This document shows, piece after piece, positions 55,980-64,000 of a stretch of 64,000 nucleotides of DNA. Both the position numbers and the translations under genes were made by a program. The DNA is taken from assembly GCA_037127315.1 (NCBI GenBank), contig JBBBDQ010001187.1, positions 372,001 to 436,000 on the forward strand, in the 5' to 3' direction. The DNA comes from Ascarosepion bandense (Eukaryota; Mollusca; Cephalopoda; Sepiida; Sepiidae). Under the pieces are notes generated by a model that did not search any database, had not been told where the DNA came from, and was given only the letters and a program-made list of their open reading frames with translations. Position 1 is the first letter of the stretch. Each line of letters opens with the position of its first letter.

Positions 55980-56394
55980 GAGAAGGAGAGAGAGAGAGTA
56001 TATTGCCAAAGATATTAAAGGTGATCTTGTTAACGAAGGCCATTCTCTGTGACCTGATATTCATACACTATTTGTAAAATCAGCAGATTTCTTACGCTTA
56101 TCTGCAATTTTGCATTTCGAATTAACATCGAATATATTTAGATTTATATCAGCAGTCAATCGATGGAGTAGTAATTCGCTCCTGATTGCATTACGCTTGG
56201 AATGATTGCGGTTAAACTGGTGGAAAAACCTAAATGTGCGAGGAAATAAAGTGCATCGGTTCCACTCATTAAAATTGATCGTGTCCTTAATCAGGATAAT
56301 GCTAAGTAGATCCTGTGAAGACTGAGCATAGAAAGGGCATGTTCTTGTTGCTACTGTTGCTTTTTCTTTATGTTATGGAACTTCGTCGCCAATT
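55622..56394. other. Mostly unassigned; GA and CAGA microsatellite at 55928-55997
   Basis: agagag run, then (CAGA)n, then agagag again. The rest shows no gene. Confidence 0.5.
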
Positions 56395-56643
56395 TGTTGT
56401 GGAGTTCTGATTGTTTTACGCTGGAGATAAGATACAGAACAAGAAGGTAGGTTCAAAACAGTGTATTATTATAACCAGAAACAAGATATCCAAAAAAGTG
56501 TTTATAATAAATAATATAGAAATAAGTACGTTTCGAAGGTTTTATTACGCTGCCCGTCGTTAACTTTTGACTGCTCGTAACTGCTCGTTAACTGCTCGTA
56601 ACTCGCTCTAGCTGAGTGCCCTTTAAAAGTCACACAGGTGACA
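56395..56643 (-). mobile_element. Possible solo LTR
   Basis: On the minus strand TGTCACCTG to CCACAACA, with an AATAAA (seen as tttatt at 56539-56544) and a weak TATA-like cttttaaag. An internal aactgctcgt word occurs three times (56575-56600). No target duplication was found. Confidence 0.4.
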
Positions 56644-57654
56644 ATCTTATTAAATAGTTTAAAAACTCACTTAGCACAATATGAACATTTGAGAAGTCCT
56701 GGAGCATTAGGATGATTGTCTTTAGCAATCTTTCACTGAATTCCCGTACGTACATAGGAAAAAAGCTATAAATTTGGCAGGGTCATATTTTTTGAAGTAG
56801 ACTTGAAACCCTCACTAAATTTCTTTGGAGACCTTAACTAGTCATAGTAGATGCTAAGAAAAATATTATGAACATTGAAGAGGACGTATTTTCTACAGAC
56901 TGGCCGGAAACTACATAGGTAAAAAATTGATGATTTGGGGGGCATGCTTTTGGGTGAGCAAAATTATATTTTCTTTCATGTATAGGGTTAAAATAATTAA
57001 ATATTTGGATTCTGCAATCCTTATTTGTCCTTCCTACCAAATTTCAGAAATATTGAATATGTGGAAGTATTATTTTAATTTTTAAATAACGCTGAAATTC
57101 TGTGACGTACCGTGGCCTTAAGTTAGAAGCAAAATATGAAAATTTTACACCCCACTAAAATCAGAACGGTAAAGTCTAACAGAAAATAATTTAGCACTTT
57201 TTCCTAACTCATGAAGGAGAATATTTGTGCCAAATTTCAGAAATTTGGTGTCCGTGGGTGCTGATTTTAACTTTTTGCTCGTGTTTTGACATGGAATGAC
57301 GTTTATATATATATATATCCAGAGGAAGAGTTCATTACTCGCAGAAGGGCACCATAACACTTTAAATTAAAAGTATGCAGACACTGGAATGTGTAGCTAC
57401 TTTTCTTTGTGCTATCAGCAAAGTTGATGCTAAACTTCAGTAGAACAACTTTCTGCAACGTAATCGGTTCACCTTTTACACTGACATAATCTGGAGATTT
57501 TCTGTTCAGCCAATTGCTACATCTTCAGGTGGGAAATTTGGTTAACTGTTTTATGTCAGGCAATTCTTCACGGCAGAAAACTAATTGTATAATATTACCA
57601 TATCTGTTCTTGGGCTCTTACTATATATCTCGAGAGTCTTGTCAAAGTTTAACG
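56644..57654. other. Unassigned stretch
   Basis: ccaaatttcagaaat occurs at 57038 and 57232, hinting at two copies of an unknown repeat. There is a short TA run at 57302-57319. Confidence 0.4.
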
Positions 57655-57930
57655 AATGCTTTCTAATTTAATCGAACCAGACATGGCATCCCGACTTCAG
57701 TCAATTTCTCACCGCCGTGACGTGGTTCTCCTCTTTCTTTTTAGAAATATTTGCGTGTCATTTCTTCGGATCACAGGTTCTTCTTCGTGTCTCGACTGCA
57801 GGAATTTAAGTGCGCTATTAGGTTGAAAATGAGGTCTCACCGTTTTAATTGTGGAACTACCTAGATGTACTCGTAAGATCTATTCTAATAATTTCATTAG
57901 CCGCACATTCTCTCCGGGAAGATATTTGTA
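57655..57930 (+). mobile_element. LINE-B fragment, decayed
   Basis: tctcaccgccgtgacgtggt encodes the SHRRDV box; then tttagaaatatttgcgtg, aggtctcaccgttttaattg and attctaataatttcatt follow the LINE-B order. Confidence 0.75.
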
Positions 57931-58158
57931 TAGAATGAAACGAATATAGTGTGGTTTGATGAAATGAGACAATTTAGTTCATAAAAATGAATTATAATTC
58001 ATAACCATTCTAAATGATCTGGTGAGTTTCCCTTTATAAAAATCATACTGCTCTGGAAAACATGCATTGTGCTCCTTTTACAGATCTAACACTTGACATT
58101 TTATATTAAGTAGATCTTGCTGGATTATCCTCATCATTCATAGACTTGACTTCATTAC

Positions 58159-58161
<3 letters not shown>

Positions 58162-58204
<43 letters not shown>
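58162..58204. repeat. (TA)n microsatellite
   Basis: Uninterrupted TA. Confidence 0.95.
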
Positions 58205-58206
<2 letters not shown>

Positions 58207-58339
58207 TCTCATTACGATTGAGCTCTCTAAGGAAGAACATTTTAAAAACATTTTCCACTTCTGCGATGTATGCATTATTCTTTAGATATGAATTGAGGTC
58301 CTTCGTTGATTGGCGTGTGTGTATACAGTGCGTATATAC

Positions 58340-58505
58340 AACACGTTAAAATTTTCTATACCGGATTCTATGCGACTATAGCTTAGTGGGTAACGACTTC
58401 GACTGTCACCAAATCGGCTGGGTTTCGATCCCGGACAAAAGCAAGCGGATGTGCCTAGCCTCAATGGTGAGCTGTGATACGCTGAAGCAGATTTGTATTT
58501 GGATC
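58340..58505 (+). repeat. Family F variant
   Basis: cacgttaaaattttctatac leader, then a better tRNA-like block than other copies (gactatagcttagtgggtaa; ggctgggtttcgatcccgg), then the shared tail atggtgagctgtgatac. Confidence 0.75.
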
Positions 58506-58546
58506 GCTAATACATATACAAATAGAATACGATTGTAGCACTCCTG

Positions 58547-58550
<4 letters not shown>

Positions 58551-58595
<45 letters not shown>
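58551..58595. repeat. (TA)n microsatellite
   Basis: Between two family F copies. Confidence 0.95.
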
Positions 58596-58598
<3 letters not shown>

Positions 58599-58712
58599 TT
58601 CTGCCATGCGCTCATGACCCAGAGGTTAAATCGCCGACTGACGCCACTTCGGTCGGGTTAAAATCAATCGGGGTCTAACCGTGCTGCGAAACAGATCTGT
58701 CTGCGGATATAC
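58596..58712 (+). repeat. Family F, left arm of second inverted pair
   Basis: catgcgctcatgacccagag, acttcggtcgggttaaaatc, gaaacagatctgtctgcgga. The gctgatgagctgtgata segment is deleted. Confidence 0.78.
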
Positions 58713-58772
58713 GTGTGTGAATAGATATTTATGAAATACATATGCTCGAGCACGCACGCATATATATTAGTC

Positions 58773-59075
58773 ATCCGCAGACAGATCTGTTTCGCTGTAT
58801 CATAGCTCATCGGTACAGTCAGACTCCGATTGCTTTTAACCCAGGATTAAAATCCGACCGAATTGGCTTCAGTTGGCGATTCTATCTTTGAACTATGGGC
58901 GCTCAGTAAAAGGAGGCAGACTTTTTAGCATGTATATTATCATTTTACATGCCCAATAGCTGTGTGTGTTCTAATAGATTGCCGAATGAACGATGCGTAG
59001 ATGCTAGAGTAGCTACTGTTTTTCAAAATCTACCATTCTTCCAGAGTGCTCAATTAGGGTGTGAGAGCGTAAATA
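58773..59075 (-). repeat. Family F, right arm of second inverted pair
   Basis: tcatccgcagacagatctgt, gattaaaatccgaccgaatt and gaactatgggcgctcagtaa, continuing into the family's upstream part (acatgcccaatagctgtg, cgaatgaacgatgcg, gagtgctcaatta) that is also present at 12605-12780. Confidence 0.8.
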
Positions 59076-59077
59076 GT

Positions 59078-59275
59078 CAGACAGATCTGTTTCGCTGTAT
59101 CACAACTCATCAGTACGGTTAGACAGCCGATTGCTTTTAGCCAGGATTGAAACCCGAACGAATCGTCGTCGATTAGCGATTCTACCTCTGAGCTACGGGC
59201 ACTCGGTAGAAGGAGGCAGACGTTTTAGCGTGTATATTTTCAGTACACACGCCCAATAGCTGAGAGTGTTCTATT
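59078..59275 (-). repeat. Family F copy
   Basis: cagacagatctgtttcgctg, gattgaaacccgaacgaatc, ctctgagctacgggcactcg, then the upstream part gtacacacgcccaatagctg. Confidence 0.8.
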
Positions 59276-59489
59276 AGGTCAAATGTCATTTTAAGGTTTT
59301 ACAGGAGCAATGGATAAATGTTCGTCTAAATTCCACAAAAAAAAATCAATCCATAAAATCAAATAAGCACTAATTTCACCGTTGGGTGCGAAGGATATAT
59401 TGTCGCCTAATTTACATCACAATGAAAATAACACTGATGTCTCATTACACAAAAGCATCCTGAATTACACAAAAATATCCTGAATATTA

Positions 59490-60130
59490 AAAAGTAAATC
59501 TTTTCAATAAAATCGTCATTGGCTTCAACCACGGCCTCCAGACGATTTCGAAATTTTCTGCATCTCTTTTGTACGGTCTTCTTGTTTAAGGGAGGGAGAT
59601 ACTGCCATAATCTTTGACCTTATTCAATCTTTGGTGTTTTCGTTGTGTTTTGTTTTGACTCTCGCACAACTCCACCACACACATAATAATCAAGTTGTTT
59701 GCAGTCATGAGAGTTAGGTAGCCAAATATATCGAATGATGTGGTCACAAAATTTACCTAACAGCCATAACTGGGTTATCGTGCTTATGTGGCATTAGTGC
59801 AGTGCCTTGTTTCAAGACATAGGTTTTTCCAGCAGCCACTCTCTTGACTCAGAGCAGCACTACCTCTCCGGCACACTTGATGTAGCTATATGTGCTGAGC
59901 CTGAGCTGCAGTGGGAAGATGTTCTCATAAACACTCTGGTGACGACTGGATATATTATCCAATTCTTTCCGAATTCTATGCCATGTCAACAGATTGACAC
60001 ACAAACACACTGAAATGTTTTTATTAGAGGCTCTGGTGTGAATGCTAAGCAGCACATCATACCATTTTCTAGTTTGTGGTGGAATTAATTGTGTCATAGT
60101 GGTCCTTTTCTTACAGAAGATTCCCAACTG
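59490..60130 (-). pseudogene. mariner-type transposase, dead
   Basis: The minus strand shows GKTYVLKQGTALMPH near 59790-59830, where active proteins have QQDxAPxH, so the catalytic Asp is Gly here. WLPNSHDCKQLDYYVCGGVV (59670-59730) corresponds to the PNSPDLNPLDYYVWG box, its last Asp-containing part retained. FRNRLEAVVEANDDFIEKI (about 59505-59560) is the usual C-terminal block. The N-terminal part (59849-60127) is recognisable only loosely. Mariner transposases cut and paste DNA at TA sites. Stops and frameshifts abound. Confidence 0.8.
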
Positions 60131-60235
60131 ACCTTGCCATAAGTCGACAAAATCAGAGAAAACGTCGAAGCGCGAGTTGGAAAAGTTGATAAAATTGTGG
60201 CAATTTACCTATCGTACCTTTGATAAAGCCATTCT

Positions 60236-60530
60236 GTGTATTAATATTGGCTTGAAATGAGAAATCAGAGAGCCGAGTCCAAATTCCGGTTGAATTCGTT
60301 GCATTCACTTACGCGCAAAAAACCCTTGAGAAAGGTATAAATCCGTCTCTTCTCTCCAGCTATGGGTCAAATAACATGACAGATTGGGTTCTATAGCCTT
60401 AGTTAGCAACCAGTCTACCACAGAATGTAATATCGACTTACTGTGGGAAAAGCTTCTGCCTAGTCAATCATGTCTCTTTCCAGATGTGATTGCCCAAGCT
60501 TGTATCACGTATGGCCCTTAACTAACCACA
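60236..60530 (+). repeat. SINE-A copy, head damaged
   Basis: tattggcttgaaatgagaaa, gagtccaaattccggtt (degenerate B box), body, tail cccttaactaacc. Confidence 0.85.
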
Positions 60531-61751
60531 GGTAAAAATATATAAATAGTCGAGCTAAAGTACATGGCCTGAAGATTTCCTTAAACCAGAGTGTCACCAC
60601 TGGGTGTTAATCTTAGTTTCCAATTTTATATATATACATATGCATATATATATTGACAATAATTACGAAGAGTTTCTCTCTCAAATATATTTAATAAATA
60701 CAATACCAATAAGCTGTGATACAATTTTTATTTGTATCAATCCTATATATATATATATCAATGCTGTGCAATTGTTTTTCAATGAATATAGATTATTTTT
60801 GAAAAAAGCGTACTATAACTTCTTCAATATCTGTGCCGAGTAAGTTTTAAAAAGCATTAATACTTTTTGAAATCAATTTTTCCTCACATTAATATTATCC
60901 TAGTATTTATTTGGGTCATTATCCAGTTAACACTTGACTTTATCATGTTAAGGATGTCCTCCATCTTGAACGCACGATTAAATTTTAAATAATTAACTCT
61001 TAAAATTCCATTCGGCAACATACATTAACTCACTTATAATACCGATAACAAATCGAGGCGAATAACATCTGTGACAAGCCACAACACAAAATCGATCCTA
61101 TTCTGCATTAGTTGAAAGACGAACGAAGCGATTTTTTATATTAAGCCGTTAACTGTGTGAAAGAAGGTAACCATTGTCTTCTAGGTCAGACGTTGATTGT
61201 TTTGGTGAGTGGAGACTGTGTTTGCGATGTATCCTGTCATGACGACATTGAAAAATATCAAAGTATGTTCATTGGGCTGATTCAGTAAATAAAATTTATC
61301 AACTCTACAAATGAAATTAAAATTAAAGTCCGCTGCATTAGTTGCATGTATGCTTCAATAAGAAAAACTCTTACTCTTTGAGTGAAATTTAAACAGTTGT
61401 TCGTTATATTTCTTTCCTAATCAAAATTGGTGAAACGATAACAGAAAAAGAAAAAGGGAGACGCAGTTTTTTGTCAATGATGTCGTTGGGATTTCTTAAC
61501 TCATGGAAGTCCACTCTTGGCGGTATGATCCGAGACGAGGACCTCAAAGATCCAAACTGAAGAATAAGCAAGGTGGGTTATTACAAAAGATCTCAATGAT
61601 TAAAAAAGCGAAGAAGGCTACGCATGGCAGACATGCTACAGAAGGTTTCAGTCAACATTATAACAGATTCAGGAGCAGAGCTTTGCAGTTTCATCACTGG
61701 ATTATTTATATCTTATACAATATGTGTCGGAAAGATTGATCTTGAAAACAA
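60531..61751. other. Unassigned; 78-residue frame at 61503-61739
   Basis: The frame begins MEVHSWRYDPRRGPQRSKLK and is basic. No family is recognised. The flanks are AT-rich without a promoter or splice signals I trust. Confidence 0.35.
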
Positions 61752-61919
61752 GTGTTGGGAATAGCAGGTGCTGTAAGCGTTTAGTGACGGATGTGCGCGC
61801 TAAACGGCCATATCACGTTGAATACACCGGTTCTCACTCAATCACCGAAGTTAAGCAACGTTGAGCCTGGTCAGTACATAGATGGGTAACCGCTTGGGAA
61901 TGCCAGGTGCTGTAAGCGT
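61752..61919 (+). repeat. 5S rRNA-like sequence, partial tandem, head of a chimeric SINE
   Basis: 61752-61798 holds the 3' end of one 5S-like unit (gggaatagcaggtgctgtaa) and the first bases of a SINE-A head (gacggatgtgcg). At 61799 a full-length 5S-like unit of about 120 nt starts: acggccatatcacgttgaat, caatcaccgaagttaagcaa, gatgggtaaccgcttgggaa, tgccaggtgctgtaagc. The internal control region of 5S genes (61845-61895) is well preserved. It is the best 5S match in the window, but it reads directly into a SINE and so is not called a 5S gene. Confidence 0.88.
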
Positions 61920-62091
61920 TTTTTGACGGATGTGCATTGTGGTGCAGCTGATATCGGCTCGGAAAGTGAAATCGGTGAGCCGAGTTCGAATTTCAGTTGA
62001 ATGCCCTGCATTCGCTTACGCGCTAGTACCCTTGGCAAAAGTATTAATCCGTCTCTTCCTTCCGGTTATGTGTTAAATAACAGGGTAGAGA
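61920..62091 (+). repeat. SINE-A body of the 5S chimera, 3'-truncated
   Basis: gacggatgtgcattgtggtg, B box gagttcgaatttc, body to atgtgttaaataacaggg, then cut at the start of LINE-A sequence. Confidence 0.87.
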
Positions 62092-63083
62092 TTGGGACCA
62101 TGCCATTAAACAAATCCCAATGAAACTTTCTCTGTCGGGGAGGAAGCCAGCTCAACCCGATTAGGGTGAATGCGGCTTACATACATATCTTACGGGATAT
62201 TAGCAACCCAGTAGCAGAAAGAATTAAGCCTACAAAAGCTGATGAACTCCTGAGGAGTCAACGGCCAGCTACCTAGAGGTGGTATCTCGATAAAACGCCG
62301 TGAAGAATGTAGAATAATATTATGAACCCTTAAGGCGCGATGGGGATAATGCCTAACGACACTGACTCGGCCGGTAAGGAGCGACATGCACTACAGGTGT
62401 TACGGGATCTTCACCTTAGATTGTCAGCATTAACATCGTAAAAGGAAACAAGGGGGAACGGAAAGACTTGAGCGATAGGTGTCACCGGAACGTTATGCTG
62501 CGACTGTTTACACCCAACTCTTGGAAGGTGGAAATTCTGAACCACGAACAACTGTGGACTGATGGAAAACGTGAAGCTGGTGATGACTTGATTAAACATC
62601 AACCTTTTGGCATATTTGAAAGGAGATGGCCATCTAATGGTGATTTCATCAGTGACGGTCACAGAATTATATAGGTGATGAAAATATTGAAAAAGGAGTC
62701 GGCGTTATATTGGATAAAGACAGAAAGAAATTCATTAAGGGATACCGCCAGATATATGAAAGAATTCTAGTTGTTAAACTAAAAGGTAAGCCTGTCGATA
62801 TGTCGGTAATAACGGTCTATATAGACAGACAACATAAAGTACAAAAGAAGAAAGAGAAACCTTTTACTCCCCCATCGATTATGTCAAAAGCACAGTGCAA
62901 ATCACAATGAATCAGAATTATCATGAATGATCTGAATGCCAAAATTGGCCAAAGAAGAAAACGTGAAACGGTCGGCAATTTCGGTCTAGGACACTGCAAT
63001 GGTCGTGGTCGAAATGGGTCCAAGGGTGCGCAGCGAATGACCAAATAAAAAACCAACACCTGGTTCCAAGAGTACACACGAAG
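62092..63083 (+). mobile_element. LINE-A 5' region with AP-type endonuclease
   Basis: After about 370 bp of 5' UTR-like sequence come broken pieces of an exonuclease-endonuclease-phosphatase domain: SNGDFISDGHRII (62635-62671), EKGVGVILDKDRKKFIKGYR and YERILVVKLKGKPVDMSVIT (62690-62815), MNDLNAKIG, where the usual box is GDLNAKIG with its Asp and Asn kept (about 62922-62950), then VGNFGLGHCNGRGRNGS and a TNTWFQEYTRRL-like end. This enzyme nicks the target for target-primed reverse transcription. It is the only 5' end of LINE-A in the window; frameshifts and stops disable it. The LINE-A assignment is by clade style, since no copy here joins it to the RT. Confidence 0.8.
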
Positions 63084-63094
63084 ACTATAAACAT

Positions 63095-63790
63095 TTTTCA
63101 ATTATTTCACCCCAAGCAAGTTGGTGCCACCACAAATGTGCAGGAAGCTACATGAGAGTTAGTTTCAGGCAGGAGGAGAGTAAAGAGAAAGAAGAAACAG
63201 CTAGAGGGATGAAAGAGAAAGAGCAAGAAAATGATGTGAACACAGGAGTGAAGGCAATTGCGAAGGTAGAGAGAAAGGAAAATAACAGGATACACTGGTT
63301 GATGTACAAAGGACTCTAGAAGTGGATAAGATATGGGAATTGACATTGCATTTAAATTCCTGGTGGTTGTAGCCGTCAGGAAAGCAAGTATACTGAAGGG
63401 AGTTCCACAAGCGGGAATTGCGAGGATAGAAGCTGATGGAGTAGAATTGTCGCCTGCGTTTGATAGATTTAACTGTAAAAGGACGGGGTCTTGTAGCCAG
63501 TCTGGTTCCACGAGTAAATTCTTGTGGAGAAGACACTAGTGACCTAAGCCATAAAAATATTAAGAGTTAGATGGAAGGCACATCCCTCCGGTGAGAAAGT
63601 GAATAGAGACGAGTTGCCAGATTGGGACCAAACACATTATAGATTCTTCTCTGGAGCCTGTCGAGAAAACTGATACCAATAGCTGGGGTGCCTGACGAGT
63701 AATGCCAACGGTATTCCATGCACGGTGGGTTGGTTGATTTGTAAATCATTGACTGAGCACGTAAGTTTCGGAGGATGCAAATGAGAATAA
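63095..63790 (-). mobile_element. LINE-B 3' fragment
   Basis: Terminus atttcaccccaagcaagttg; minus-strand frames with EFTRGTRLATRPRPFTVKSI, SRLWNSLQYTCFPDGYNHQE (63201-63536) and FLDRLQRRIYNVFGPNLATR, LYSLSHRRDVPS (63567-63740). Same subfamily as 18328-19745. It lies between LINE-A sequence on both sides. Confidence 0.88.
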
Positions 63791-63809
63791 AACGCATACA
63801 TAACCACAT

Positions 63810-64000
63810 GTGAGACAAATGAGGTTACTGGGATATGTAATGTGGAAAGAGGACATAGAGAATTTAATACTCACAGGAAAGAGAGACAGGGGAAAGCAGC
63901 GCAATGCATACTTGATAGGCCTAAGCAAATGGAGCGGAATTTGCAAGAGATAACAAGAGGAAAATTATTGAGAGTGACAAGAGACAAAGCCAAGTGGAAA
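63810..64000 (+). mobile_element. LINE-A 3' fragment, cut by window end
   Basis: RQMRLLGYVMWKEDIENLIL and a KRDRGKQRNAYLIGLSKW-like stretch continue to agccaagtggaaa at the window edge. It may be the far end of the copy that starts at 62092, with the RT region deleted and LINE-B inserted. Confidence 0.82.

Noticed and set aside
61503..61739. 78-residue basic frame as a gene
   Set aside because: No recognised family and flanks without support; could be chance.
61799..61919. A functional 5S rRNA gene
   Set aside because: It reads directly into a SINE without a terminator T-run in the normal place, and diverged sister fusions exist; treated as part of a repeat.

Overview
This window reads as gene-poor nuclear DNA of a metazoan, most likely a cephalopod mollusc such as an octopus. 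It is AT-rich, dense in simple repeats, and packed with old, truncated transposable elements. The cephalopod call is an inference from the style of the repeats: many tRNA-derived SINEs with a (CTGA)n tail, RTE-like LINEs, Penelope elements and long tetranucleotide arrays. No host gene could be established. Nearly all coding-like sequence is retroelement or transposase sequence carrying stops and frameshifts. There is no intact rRNA or tRNA gene, no bacterial-type operon and no CRISPR array.

Working names used below. LINE-A is an RTE/BovB-like non-LTR element with boxes such as EMWFYRRML and a short (GAA)n tail. LINE-B is a second non-LTR element of jockey/CR1 type with the boxes LSHRRDVASLCLFYKY and SRLWNSLP; its 3' end reads CCTTGCTTGGRGYRATATGATT followed by A's. 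SINE-A is a roughly 305-bp tRNA-derived SINE with a (CTGA)n tail. Family F is a repeat with an internal tRNA-like promoter that is often found as tail-to-tail inverted pairs.

Layout. 0-10 kb: LINE-A pieces, an IR pair about 1.4 kb apart, a family F copy, a Helitron, a 5S/tRNA chimeric SINE, SINE-A, class II tRNA-like repeats, LINE-B and a tandem array grown from SINE-A. 10-14 kb: a 750-bp tetranucleotide array, then a nested near-palindrome of Tc1-like elements, MITEs and family F. 14-21 kb: LINE-B copies, the best with RT motifs and YADD, and SINE-A. 21.9-23.8 kb: a Penelope-like element with RT and GIY-YIG remnants. 25-33 kb: SINE-A, LINE-A (one LINE nested in another with a target-site duplication) and two more chimeric SINEs. 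33.3-33.8 kb: a solo LTR. 35.1-35.8 kb: an unexplained GC-rich tandem pair inside a LINE. 36-43 kb: sparse. 44.1-45.2 kb: two adjacent minisatellites. 45-57 kb: LINE-B 3' ends, probable solo LTRs, Helitrons and a SINE inserted in a LINE with a target-site duplication. 58-64 kb: a family F cluster, a dead mariner transposase, a partial tandem of the 5S/tRNA chimera, and a LINE-A endonuclease region broken by LINE-B.

The elements form a layered record of insertions rather than a working gene set. The most interesting pieces are the 5S rRNA-tRNA chimeric SINE family, the family F inverted pairs, the GC-rich 350-bp unit flanked three times by one 10-bp word, and the SINE-A-derived tandem arrays.
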